Below are positions 18,459-25,953 of a stretch of 64,000 nucleotides of DNA, in pieces. The notes below the pieces were generated by a model. That model saw only the letters and a list, made by a program, of their open reading frames with translations. It had not been told where the DNA came from and made no database searches. Within the stretch, counting starts at the first letter, position 1, and each line of letters opens with the position of its first letter. The position numbers were made by a program, and so were the translations under genes. The DNA comes from Afipia sp. GAS231 (GTDB lineage Bacteria > Pseudomonadota > Alphaproteobacteria > Rhizobiales > Xanthobacteraceae). Where the stretch lies: contig NZ_LT629703.1 of NCBI RefSeq assembly GCF_900103365.1, positions 1,488,001 through 1,552,000 of the forward strand, in the 5' to 3' direction.

Positions 18459-18622
18459 TGCTTCCGCCCCATTCACGCAGCTAACGAGGATTGCGGCGCA
18501 ATAATTCTGAACGATTGGGTTGTAGGAAGTCCCTAGTTTGGCACCACGTGGTGCTCAGGGATAACCACCAATTCGCGGAGGAAAGATTTGTCTTCAAAGG
18601 AGAGATGATCGGAAAATTTCTT

Positions 18623-18895
18623 CTAATTTGATCCAGTACCGCGCAAGAGACGGCCCTGCTGGGTAACCCATTTCGCGCGCGTCAGGTGGCTCTCGTACGC
18701 ATTCCGCGCACGGTCAGGTTCGCCGTCAGCATCGATATGCAAGACAATTTGTGCGACTTCCCGCCAGTCGGCCCCCTCGCTTTCCGCCTGCAGAAGGCGC
18801 GTATAGGTCACCACATGCTGCTGGTCATAATCCGTAACTGTCAGGTCGGTCGGCGCAGCATCCGCGACATCAGGATCAAGCGGTGGTTTTGACAT
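18623..18895 (-). CDS. qseM: QseM-like antiactivator (DUF2285)
   Basis: 90 residues. The core (DYDQQHVVTYTRLLQAES, then DWREVAQIVLHIDADGEP and ESHLTRAKW) is a stand-alone DUF2285 domain, as in QseM of ICEMlSymR7A, which binds and inactivates both TraR and FseA. It lies upstream of fseA on the same strand and divergent from a small XRE regulator, exactly the qseM/qseC layout. No luxR-type traR is seen in this window, so FseA would be its visible target. The name rests on synteny and domain, not on a test. Confidence 0.75.
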   Translation of the reverse strand: MSKPPLDPDVADAAPTDLTVTDYDQQHVVTYTRLLQAESEGADWREVAQIVLHIDADGEPDRARNAYESHLTRAKWVTQQGRLLRGTGSN

Positions 18896-18950
18896 TGGGC
18901 CTATGCTGCACTAGCGATTGAAATGCAAACTGAGGCGTATGCACTGCCAC

Positions 18951-19129
18951 CTCGCATGGTTTGCGAGCGAAACATATGGCAAGCCGCCGCGAACCGTCGG
19001 GGAGCTCTTTCTCTACGTTTCGGCAATCGAACCTCCATCCGCGAACACAAGCCGCTGGTACGTCCGCGTATTATAACACGTAGCGCCAAAATACGCGATT
19101 GCCTTCTATCCTGCGGATGGACATCCGCA
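18951..19129. promoter_or_regulatory. Candidate QseC operators between qseM and qseC
   Basis: The divergent promoter region has three inverted repeats: CTCGCA/TGCGAG (18951-18956 and 18962-18967), CGCGTATT/AATACGCG (19065-19072 and 19090-19097), and TGCGGATG/CATCCGCA (19112-19119 and 19122-19129). The last overlaps the qseC start codon, as an autorepression site would. Which of them QseC reads cannot be told here. Confidence 0.5.
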
Positions 19130-19344
19130 AGGCCTTTGGAGGAAACGCTCGCCGATTCCGGCTTGCCCTTGGCTTGAGCCAGGAGGCGGTTGCGGAACGC
19201 ATGGGTGTCGACAGGGCTTTCATAAGCAGCATGGAAAGGGGGCTGCAAAACGCGACACTGCTCACGATCTGGCAGACTGCCCAAGCCCTAGAAGTGCGGC
19301 CTGCAGATCTGCTCCAGGAAAACGCGTCTAAGATTCGATCCTGA
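19117..19344 (+). CDS. qseC: QseC-like XRE repressor
   Basis: 75 residues from the ATG at 19117; a frame with an earlier start at 19099 is possible. It is almost entirely one XRE helix-turn-helix: RRFRLALGLSQEAVAERMGV, then FISSMERGLQNATLLTIWQT and LEVRPADLL. Divergent from qseM, it corresponds to QseC, the small regulator that binds the shared promoter region and sets whether qseM is expressed. Its start lies in a perfect 8-bp inverted repeat, which suggests autoregulation. Confidence 0.78.
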   Translation: MDIRKAFGGNARRFRLALGLSQEAVAERMGVDRAFISSMERGLQNATLLTIWQTAQALEVRPADLLQENASKIRS

Positions 19345-19623
19345 TCTTCGCGCGGCGGGCCGGAGGCTCGGCGAGCGCCGGACGCGGGCACGGGTCGCCG
19401 TTACCAAACCGGCTTCGCTCTATCAAGCGCTTCGCCTTCCCCTTCCAGTTCAAGCCTCGCGTCCCGATACGATTTAGTTCGGGCAACGCCGTAGTCCCTT
19501 GCACGAAATCAAAGGTGATCTCGGCTTCAGACTTTCCTCGCCCAGAACGGTTTCGAGTTTTCGAGGTCTTGGATTTTGTACCATCGACTCGCGTCTGGCG
19601 TAACCCGCGGTGGAGATCCTCTC

Positions 19624-20904
19624 CTAATCCATCAGGTTTGTTACGGCTTCCGGTGCTTCCAGAAAGGCATACGGATTCAAGAATTGGCGACGCCAGAGGA
19701 AATTCCGATCTACCTTGCTGAGCTTTGCCTCATCGCATACCGCGGGCCAGCGCTGCTTGATCGTTTTGACCTGTCTGGTAGCGAGCAGGACCGCCTCTGC
19801 ATTGTTCATCAGAAACAGCGGCGCCGCCTTCAGGCACAGAGCAATTTGGCTCGCGCGCTCCTGGCCCATGATCAGCATGGCTTGGGTGGCTTCTCCGCCT
19901 GTCCGACTTTGCGGACAGATGTCATATGCCGGGGTCAAGGACAGTTCCTTGCCGTTCCAGAAAGCGGCGTGATTGCGCGCATGGTCATCGGTATTTCCAC
20001 AGAGAATGTTGAACAGCATTCGTGCAAAGAGTTCTTTGAGCGTCTCTCTTGGCGTCTGAAACCGGTGACGAATGATGGTCGCAAGTTGCTCGTAGCTGGC
20101 ATAGCGGGCCATGAGTTCGTCGAGCTCGAGCAGCGTGAGGGCGGAAACCATGGCTTTCCGGCTCCAACCTCCTTCCACCTTGACGCGATCAAAGCGTTCG
20201 ATAAGGAGGACGTCCTTTCCTGCTGCGCGCTCTAGGCTTACCGGGGCGACGGTCAAGCCGACATCGGCGGCCAGACGCATGGCGATGTACTCGGCCTTGA
20301 CGACGCTGTAGAGGTCGTTCTGCGATGAGAACTTCGCTACAAATTTCTTGTTGCCCGACGTGATCATCGCCTTGGGGCGTGCACCACCGATCGAGGTTCC
20401 ATGGAGAAGGGCCTGATCGAGTTCAACCGGGAGCGGAACTCCCTTTTCAACCAGCGCTGCGGCGTCCAGAAGCTGATGGAGGGAGGCTTCAGGTCCTTCG
20501 CGCGCCAGGTAATTCGCGGAAGACGTCTGAAAATCCAGTGCGCCGATGCGGTCTGAGCCGGATTCCAACAGATAGGTGAACTCATCGACGCTGCCCGGAT
20601 CGACATTCCTGCTGCGCGCTCCGAATTTTCGATTGATGATAATGCGACGGCCCCATGCGTCGGGAGCCGCATCGCGAATACAGTTTGGCATGCTCAACCC
20701 CGCCGTGAGCGGCAAGATTCCGCTCCGCAGCGGCAATTCCGGTTCGTAGAGCGGAATGGCATCCTTGCGCGCGAGGTAACTTCGCCCGTAGTTGAATACG
20801 AGTTGCTTGCCACTTGCCGATAGCAGGCCGGCGACGACGGGCTTCGTTTGATCTGGAAGCCAGACCCAGACAAAAGCCTGGGTGTAGTTGGCATCAGAAG
20901 TCAT
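19624..20904 (-). CDS. hipA: HipA-family kinase toxin
   Basis: 426 residues, a full-length HipA. Visible are the N-terminal Couple_hipA part, the nucleotide loop TSIGGARPKAM, the lysine in KKFVAKFSS, the catalytic block ILCGNTDDHARNHAAFW and the metal aspartate in LSLTPAYDICP. HipA kinases phosphorylate aminoacyl-tRNA synthetases (GltX or TrpS in studied cases) and stall translation. It overlaps the 3' end of hipB by 11 nt. All core catalytic residues appear present. It sits between the regulatory and accessory modules of the ICE and may stabilise the element. Confidence 0.92.
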   Translation of the reverse strand: MTSDANYTQAFVWVWLPDQTKPVVAGLLSASGKQLVFNYGRSYLARKDAIPLYEPELPLRSGILPLTAGLSMPNCIRDAAPDAWGRRIIINRKFGARSRNVDPGSVDEFTYLLESGSDRIGALDFQTSSANYLAREGPEASLHQLLDAAALVEKGVPLPVELDQALLHGTSIGGARPKAMITSGNKKFVAKFSSQNDLYSVVKAEYIAMRLAADVGLTVAPVSLERAAGKDVLLIERFDRVKVEGGWSRKAMVSALTLLELDELMARYASYEQLATIIRHRFQTPRETLKELFARMLFNILCGNTDDHARNHAAFWNGKELSLTPAYDICPQSRTGGEATQAMLIMGQERASQIALCLKAAPLFLMNNAEAVLLATRQVKTIKQRWPAVCDEAKLSKVDRNFLWRRQFLNPYAFLEAPEAVTNLMD

Positions 20905-21229
20905 CGTCGGCCTCGATACGCGGATTGCGAACCGATTTCGGCAGCAGTGCCATTATTTCGCGATTGGTCTCGACCGCCTTGGATAGCGCTGTCTGATCGG
21001 CATCGAATAGTCGCACGCCGACAATTGTCGAGACCTCGAACACCGCGCCGATCGTGCATCCCGGATCACCCGTCTCGATGCGCCGCAGGAGACCACGCGA
21101 GATCCCTGCCCGGTCGGTCACATCGACGGCCTTGAGCTTTCGTTCGATGCGCGCTTTGCGAATGAGCTGGCCAAGAAGGGCCGCCGCGTCAGCGGCATAG
21201 GGAGAGAGTGGGCGCTGGGTTTTGGACAT
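20894..21229 (-). CDS. hipB: HipB-like XRE antitoxin
   Basis: 111 residues with an XRE helix-turn-helix (LGQLIRKARIERKLKAVDVT, then DRAGISRGLLRRIETGD). It precedes and overlaps hipA, so the two are translated together. HipB neutralises HipA and represses the operon. The acidic tail (RIEADDDF) is where the HipB C-terminus often contacts the partner. AT-rich inverted repeats upstream are likely its operators. Confidence 0.88.
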   Translation of the reverse strand: MSKTQRPLSPYAADAAALLGQLIRKARIERKLKAVDVTDRAGISRGLLRRIETGDPGCTIGAVFEVSTIVGVRLFDADQTALSKAVETNREIMALLPKSVRNPRIEADDDF

Positions 21230-21242
21230 TTAGGAACGGTCC

Positions 21243-21352
21243 ATAAATAGCACATATTTGGCTCTGCGGTCCTTTTATAGCCCATTCGATTTTGACGGTC
21301 AACCTGTTTGTACTATAAATATCTCATTTAGATTGATATGGACTATTTATAG
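21243..21352 (-). promoter_or_regulatory. hipBA promoter with repeated TATAAATA boxes
   Basis: CTATAAATA (21313-21321) and its exact complement TATTTATAG (21344-21352) flank 22 nt. Nearer the gene, ATAAATAG (21243-21250) and TTTTATAG (21273-21280) repeat the same box. This suggests several HipB binding sites spread over the promoter. Confidence 0.6.
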
Positions 21353-22007
21353 ATCATTTTTGTTCAACGATGCGGTTCGACGATGATAACCGCGTCTCCG
21401 ATTTGGCCTCCAATTTTTGTCCCCACCGGTGACCGGAGGGATCTTCCCGAAGCGAAGCGCAGGCAGGAGAAAGAGGCAGCCGCAGGAGCGTCAGCATAGC
21501 GCCGATGCGGGAACCGCGGCGGGACGCGGGACCGACTGCAGTCGCGAGACCGGTTAAGAAGGCACCCGCAGAGGGGCAGTGATAGCGACGCCGGAATGAA
21601 ATGACGGCGGGACCCGAAGGCGAGTGCCTCCGGCGAGCGACCCATGATTGCGCGAGGGATCAAAGCCGGATGGCCGAGACGCCTTGCGGCTCGGTTTACG
21701 AGAGCCCGGTCCGCGGTCAGCGGACGCGCCCAACGCTGAAGGCGGGAACGCCATCACTTGAATGCATCATTGAGAATTTGTGCGCGGCGAATGCCGGCAG
21801 GGGACAATTGCGCATCGATTACGGGCGTAAGCTCGTTCGCACAATCCTCACGAAGACCATCGTTTGGGGCCCCGACGGGTTGAAGCCTATCGCACGCGAT
21901 GCGCGGGCCCAAGCCACGGCATCCACATCAAGGCTGTGACTGCCGTGAGCGGGCTTTTGAAGCAAAAAAAGCCCCGCCCGAGGAACTCGGGCGGGGCGCG
22001 ATGAGCC
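21353..22007. other. Non-coding stretch containing repeat element copy A
   Basis: About 650 nt between the hipBA promoter and DUF736. Short arginine-, serine- and proline-rich frames occur on the minus strand, but they look like by-products of a GC-rich structured repeat rather than genes. The clearest component is the element at 21632-21740. Confidence 0.5.
21632..21740 (+). ncRNA. Structured repeat element, copy A
   Basis: About 105 nt that recur at 27112-27216 with roughly 80 percent identity by eye. Hairpin 1 pairs CCGAG (21674-21678) with CTCGG (21690-21694). Hairpin 2 pairs GTCCGC with GCGGAC (21709-21725). In copy B hairpin 2 has a different sequence but still pairs perfectly. I cannot tell which strand is transcribed, and no coding frame is shared. 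Candidate non-coding RNA or protein-binding DNA structure. Confidence 0.5.
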
Positions 22008-22331
22008 TCAGTCGCCATTCGGCCTGCGGCTGCGGGACCAGATGAGGCTGAGGGTCTCGGCGTCTTCGTCGTCGAAGAGGTTGGCGTAGATCGGCGCGTT
22101 GAAGCTCGGATCGTCCAGCTTGACCGAGAGATAATCGCGGCCCTCGGCGGAGCGCTTCGGCCAGGCGGCGCCGATCTCGGCACGACCGACATAGACCCGG
22201 TGGCTCGGCGCGTTGTCGTTGGTCCGGTCGGTCTCGGGGATAATGCGGACGCCCCTGGTCTGAAGGCTCAGGGTGACGATTTCGCCGTGGAATTCCTCGC
22301 CGGATTTCTTGAATGAGCCGATGTTAGCCAT
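22008..22331 (-). CDS. DUF736 protein of the ICE accessory operon
   Basis: 107 residues from the ATG at 22331 (MANIGSFKKSGEEFHGEI). The family hallmarks are the opening IGSFKKSG, then RRVYVGRAEIGAAW-like and YLSVKLDDPSFNAPIYANLF. DUF736 proteins are common in conjugative elements of Alphaproteobacteria; their function is unknown and a DNA- or RNA-binding role has been guessed. The upstream small frame stops one nucleotide before this start, and its last codons supply AAGGAGAAG as ribosome site, so the two are coupled. A 3' hairpin-like GC-rich stretch follows. Confidence 0.9.
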   Translation of the reverse strand: MANIGSFKKSGEEFHGEIVTLSLQTRGVRIIPETDRTNDNAPSHRVYVGRAEIGAAWPKRSAEGRDYLSVKLDDPSFNAPIYANLFDDEDAETLSLIWSRSRRPNGD

Positions 22332-22332
22332 G

Positions 22333-22636
22333 TCACTTCTCCTTGCTGTTTTCGAGCTCCGCGACCACCGCGGCCTCGATGGCGATCTGAAAGCCGAAGG
22401 CGATCGACGCCGCACCCACGGGTGCCGTAGCGCAGCGGAGGATGGCGGCGGTGAGACTTTCTTGACCCGCGAGGAATGGGCGAAGCCCAGGGGAAGAAAG
22501 TCTCACCGCCGCCATTGCGGCTCAGGCGATCGAGGCGCAGCCGGCCTTCGGCCAGATCAAGCCAATGAGAGGCTAGGTGCTCGCGTGCGCTGAACAGCAT
22601 TTGGGAGAGGTGCCAGCGCGCGATCGGCTCACACAA
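22333..22636 (-). CDS. Small operon protein split over two frames by a hairpin
   Basis: One frame starts at 22636 with a clearly protein-like N-terminus (MCEPIARWHLSQMLFSAREH, then LASHWLDLAEGRLRLDRLSR). The other, from an ATG at 22515 to a stop at 22333, ends with AASIAFGFQIAIEAAVVAEL. Together they look like one protein of about 90-100 residues, but a perfect 22-bp inverted repeat lies between the two good parts and the frame changes across it. Either the hairpin has broken the gene, or the second frame is translated on its own and coupled to DUF736. I do not recognise the family. Confidence 0.4.
22429..22519. repeat. Foldback element, copy 1
   Basis: Left arm 22442-22463 and right arm 22494-22515 are perfect 22-nt reverse complements around a 30-nt loop, which itself contains TGGGC-GAA-GCCCA. 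The flanks AGCGCAGCGGAGGATGGC and GCCATTGCG recur in copy 2 at 24338-24433. It begins 98 nt upstream of the DUF736 start codon. Confidence 0.75.
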
Positions 22637-23292
22637 GGAACCCCGCCTTCCCGGCCAAGGAAAAGAAAACCTGGCGTACAGAAAGGCGTCCCGTTGTTAA
22701 CGAGCAGACGGAAGTCAGCGCATATGCCGGCTAGCACTGGCTGTGCAGTCGGCCAAAAAGTTCATCCGGTTCAATCGAGCCGAGCGAAACGACCGCGATG
22801 CGGCGATCAGCAACGACGACTAGATTGCGTTATGGCAACCCGGTGACAACAGACGCGCATAGTCACCCGCCCGGGGGTTGCCGTCCCATTCGGTGACTGA
22901 CTAGCCTGAGTGCAACGCCTGGTCTGAGAGCGATATCGGTCTGTATCGACACATTCGATCAAGCGGTGCCCGCGACAGCGATGGCGCCAAGCACGGCGAA
23001 CGATTCCCGCCATCATTCCAAGGGAATATCGAGCCGTGCAAGGGCACGTCGCCGAGAATGAGCTTGGTGGTGGTTCCGTGGCTAAGGTTGCAGTGTTGCG
23101 CCTTTCCACCACTGTAGCGCGGGCTTAGAAATAGCCGATCCCGTGCGCGTTTGGAATCCCTTGCAGCCGAGCTGGCCAACCGGGGCCGCAAAAGGCGGCC
23201 CGAGCGCGCGCGGCCCCGTTCACGGTTACGGTGTAGAGCGGACAATGCCGCTCTGCAGGTTGGATGAATAGCAGCTGGAGATACGGTGGCGC
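22637..23292. other. Gap without a recognisable gene
   Basis: About 655 nt between the small operon protein and the end of the DUF2493 gene. Frames of up to about 115 codons exist on the minus strand, but they are arginine- and serine-rich and carry no motif I recognise. GC-rich potential stems occur near 23160-23220. It may be decayed ICE sequence. Confidence 0.45.
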
Positions 23293-24231
23293 TTACGCAC
23301 CACCGTTGCCGAAGTTCCAGACGGGGATGCCAAGCTTCCGCGCCTTGTCAGCCAGGTTCTCCTGAATGCCGGTGCCGGGGAAGGCGATGACACCGATCGG
23401 CAGCGCGTCGAGCATCTGATCGTTGCGCTTGAACGGTGCTGCCTTGGCGTGTTTGGTCCAATCGGGCTTAAAAGAAATTTGCGGAACTTTACGGTGGTCG
23501 GCCCAGCGCGCGGCGATAAGTTCAGCCCCCTTCGGCGAACCGCCGTGCAAGAGAACCATGCCGGGATGCTTGGCATGGACCTGATCGAGCTTGTCCCAGA
23601 TCAGACGATGATCGTTGCAGTCGAGGCCGCCGGTGAAGGCGATCTTCGGACCGGGAGGCAACATAACCTCGGTATTGGCCCGGCGCTTGGCGGCGAGGAA
23701 GTCGCGGCTGTCGATGACGGCGGAAGTCAGGGCACGATGATTAACCTTCGAGCCGCTGCGCGGGTGCCAGTGCGATCCGATTTGGCGGGCGAAGTGTTCG
23801 GCAGCTTGGTCGCGGAACAGTTCCATGACATCGCGGCGTTCGATCAAACTCATGCCCTCGGCGGTGAGACGCTCCAGTTCGACTGAGCGGATCTCGGAGC
23901 CATCCTGGTCGCGTTGGCTGCGCTTTTGCGCCTGCTCATTGTCGTCGAGTTCACGTTCGACCCGCTCGCCGGCGCGGTGGAAGAGATTGACCGTCGACCA
24001 CAGCAGGTCCTCAAGATCAGGTTCGAGGCGAGTGTCGCTCAAGGTAGCGGTGAGTGCGTCGAAGATATCGGCGACGGCACCGGCGATGGTACGGGCTTCG
24101 GGAAGCGATCGCGGGTCGGGCTCATCCTGGAAGGGCCGATAGCCATGGAGTTGAAGCTCGGTAAGGATGTGATCGGTCGGGGATGTTGTCTGTGGCGGCT
24201 CGTAGGCCTGTTCCTTGAGGTCGATGGTCAT
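23293..24231 (-). CDS. DUF2493 (SLOG-fold) protein
   Basis: 312 residues. The N-terminal half is helical and charged (DIFDALTATLSDTRLEPDLE, then RAGERVERELDDNEQAQKR). The C-terminal third is a Rossmann-like SLOG/YspA domain: IAFTGGLDCNDHRLIWDKL, VLLHGGSPKGAELIAARWA and GVIAFPGTGIQENLADKAR. SLOG domains bind nucleotides or nucleotide-derived ligands. The gene is a fixed member of DUF736/toprim/ardC accessory operons in rhizobial ICEs; its role is unknown. It lacks an ATGA link to the toprim gene, being 338 nt downstream of it with a foldback element between. Confidence 0.87.
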   Translation of the reverse strand: MTIDLKEQAYEPPQTTSPTDHILTELQLHGYRPFQDEPDPRSLPEARTIAGAVADIFDALTATLSDTRLEPDLEDLLWSTVNLFHRAGERVERELDDNEQAQKRSQRDQDGSEIRSVELERLTAEGMSLIERRDVMELFRDQAAEHFARQIGSHWHPRSGSKVNHRALTSAVIDSRDFLAAKRRANTEVMLPPGPKIAFTGGLDCNDHRLIWDKLDQVHAKHPGMVLLHGGSPKGAELIAARWADHRKVPQISFKPDWTKHAKAAPFKRNDQMLDALPIGVIAFPGTGIQENLADKARKLGIPVWNFGNGGA

Positions 24232-24569
24232 GATGGCGTCCTTTTGTCGGATCGGCCGCGCCCATCGCGGCCTTCATGGCGACGAAAGGCGGCAGGCGGA
24301 CCGGACCTGCACCGCCGAGCGGAGCGACAGCGGCCGCAGCGAAGCGGAGGATGGCAGGAGCCGGCTATTTTGTTTCGCGATGTAAAGCGGCCCTTGCGGA
24401 CGCGACGGAAAATAGTCGGCGGACGCCATTGCGTGGCCGGACCGCTTGCCGCAGGGTCGCCCTCTCAAGAAGGCCGTGGGCGCGGTCCTCTCCGCCAATA
24501 TGGAAGCTCCGTGGTCGATGGCACATGGTCAGGGCGGAGTCCCCCAACCTCGTTCCGTGATCATCTCAT
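24232..24569. other. Leader region of DUF2493 with foldback copy 2
   Basis: This 338-nt gap holds the foldback at 24338-24433 and, nearer the gene, a 7-bp hairpin (GGCCGCG/CGCGGCC with a 5-nt loop, about 24257-24280). No credible coding sequence is present. Confidence 0.5.
24338..24433. repeat. Foldback element, copy 2
   Basis: It has the same outer flanks as copy 1 (CAGCGAAGCGGAGGATGGC at the left, GCCATTGCG at the right). The arms differ in sequence but still pair: GCCGGCTATTTT at 24360-24371 against AAAATAGTCGGC at 24409-24420, with one G-T type mismatch. It starts 107 nt upstream of the DUF2493 start codon, nearly the same distance as copy 1 from DUF736. Confidence 0.6.
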
Positions 24570-25604
24570 CTAAGCCCCAGTGCTCAAGAACCGGCCAACG
24601 TCCTCCGGGGTGAGCTGGATGCGCAACGCCGCGCGCAGCGCGGAGATGTCAGAGTTCCGCAGATCCTCGTTGAAATCTCCATCCTGTGGCGACAGCACCA
24701 TCGCCTCGATCCCGGCCGACTGAGCCCGGTCGAACAGTCCTGCCACCGCGCCATCGCCCGCCCGATCGTCATCACGGACGATATAGATTCGGCGCAACGT
24801 TGCTGGAAACAGGAATGCTGCGAGATGCGCGGCCGAGAGCGCTGCGACCATCGCCATGCTGGGTACAGCGCAGCGGAGCGACAGCATGGTCTCGATGCCC
24901 TCGCCCGCCGCCATCACGTCGCCAGATAGACCGAAACGAACCGCATGTCCGAGAAGATGGCCCATCGCCCGGCGTGGAGTTCCGACTGGTGCCTTGTCAC
25001 ACCCAGACGGATCGAGCCATGTGCGGTGTACGCCGGTGATGTGTCCCTGGAGGTCGGTAACAGCCGCGATCATCGCAGGCCAAATTTCGGCTGTGGTGCC
25101 TGCCTCGGGACGGTAGTAGCAACGCGGATGGAACCGCAGGCTGTCGATGCCATGCAAGTTGATTATGCCGCGTTGACGTAGATAGGTCTCCACTATGGTG
25201 CCGGAAATCGGGCTCGACATGGCGAAGAGCCGCCGCGCAGATTCCAGTGAGCCGGTCGGTACTGTTGACAGATGCCGCCGACAGTCCGGCCCGGGTTCGG
25301 ATCGCGGCAGACCCAGGAAGCGGCGTGCCTCGTCGGCGACGTCGCGGAAGTCGAGAAGACCGCAGGTTTCGCGAATGATGTCGAGGAGATCGCCGTGCTC
25401 GCCCGTTGCGGCGTCAGTCCATTTGCCGGCTGGTCGTTTCGGCAACTCCCTCAACCGAACGAACATGGAGCGGCCCGGCGTGTTTCTGACATCGCCGACT
25501 AACCAGTAGCTCCCCTGGCGCCTTCCGTTCGAAAGATAGTGGCGACACACCGCCTCGGCATCGCGCGCAAGACGGTGCACCAGTTCGGAAGCGTCGCGCG
25601 GCAT
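24570..25604 (-). CDS. Toprim-domain (primase-like) protein
   Basis: 344 residues from the ATG at 25604, which shares its A with the stop of the preceding parB remnant (TGATG). The N-terminal region (RDAEAVCRHYLSNGRRQGSY) resembles the DUF7146 zinc-free primase-associated part. The toprim domain follows with the glutamate in AAGEGIETMLSLRCAVP and the acidic pair of IYIVRDDDRAGDGAVAGL. Toprim enzymes of ICEs are thought to help replicate or convert transferred DNA. It is part of the ardC-to-DUF736 accessory operon. Confidence 0.87.
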   Translation of the reverse strand: MPRDASELVHRLARDAEAVCRHYLSNGRRQGSYWLVGDVRNTPGRSMFVRLRELPKRPAGKWTDAATGEHGDLLDIIRETCGLLDFRDVADEARRFLGLPRSEPGPDCRRHLSTVPTGSLESARRLFAMSSPISGTIVETYLRQRGIINLHGIDSLRFHPRCYYRPEAGTTAEIWPAMIAAVTDLQGHITGVHRTWLDPSGCDKAPVGTPRRAMGHLLGHAVRFGLSGDVMAAGEGIETMLSLRCAVPSMAMVAALSAAHLAAFLFPATLRRIYIVRDDDRAGDGAVAGLFDRAQSAGIEAMVLSPQDGDFNEDLRNSDISALRAALRIQLTPEDVGRFLSTGA

Positions 25605-25837
25605 CACCCGACTTCCCGCTCGCTGATGCACGCGATACTGGTACGCTGTGGTACCTCGGCGGAGACGCCAATACCGGCCGCGTCAATGGGTAAGAACATG
25701 CCCGTGACGCTCTTGGGCAATCGTTCGATCAAGACCCTGGCGTTTACGCTCCGGATAGCCGACTGGCTTGGCACCAGCTTGTTGAAAGGATCCTCGCCAG
25801 AGGGCGACAACGCGATTCTCCTGATACCGTTCGTCAT
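25604..25837 (-). pseudogene. Truncated ParB/Srx-domain gene
   Basis: 77 codons from the ATG at 25837, which follows GGAGATTTGGAG. The opening (IRRIALSPSGEDPFNKLVPS, then QSAIRSVNARVLIERL) matches the first residues of the large ParB-like proteins found beside toprim genes in rhizobial ICEs, which are normally several hundred residues. After about residue 40 the similarity is lost, and the frame stops where the toprim gene starts. An internal deletion is the simplest explanation. The short product may still be made, because its stop couples to the toprim start. Confidence 0.65.
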
Positions 25838-25851
25838 CTCCAAATCTCCCA

Positions 25852-25926
25852 TGACGGGCGGCCGAAAGCACCTCTCTCGGCCTCCAACCCGTCACAGAAA
25901 CTGACCCGCCCTCTCACTCTTTTGGT
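25852..25926 (-). promoter_or_regulatory. Structured leader of the parB remnant and toprim gene
   Basis: On the minus strand an outer stem TGACGGG/CCCGTCA encloses an inner hairpin GGCCGA/TCGGCC with a GAGAGG-bearing loop. It ends 14 nt before the ATG at 25837, just before the ribosome site. The whole leader, including AGAGGG-containing sequence 5' of the stem, resembles the ardC leader at 26911-26986, and the inner stems differ by compensating changes. Confidence 0.65.
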
Positions 25927-25953
25927 CTCCCGGCAGGCTCCCGAGACGACGCA

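Noticed and set aside
21364..21757. Short arginine/serine/proline-rich frames over repeat element copy A
   Set aside because: The same DNA recurs as a structured element at 27112 without a shared frame, so coding is unlikely.
22901..23245. 114-codon minus-strand frame in the gap before DUF2493
   Set aside because: No motif, unusual composition and no ribosome site; probably not a gene.
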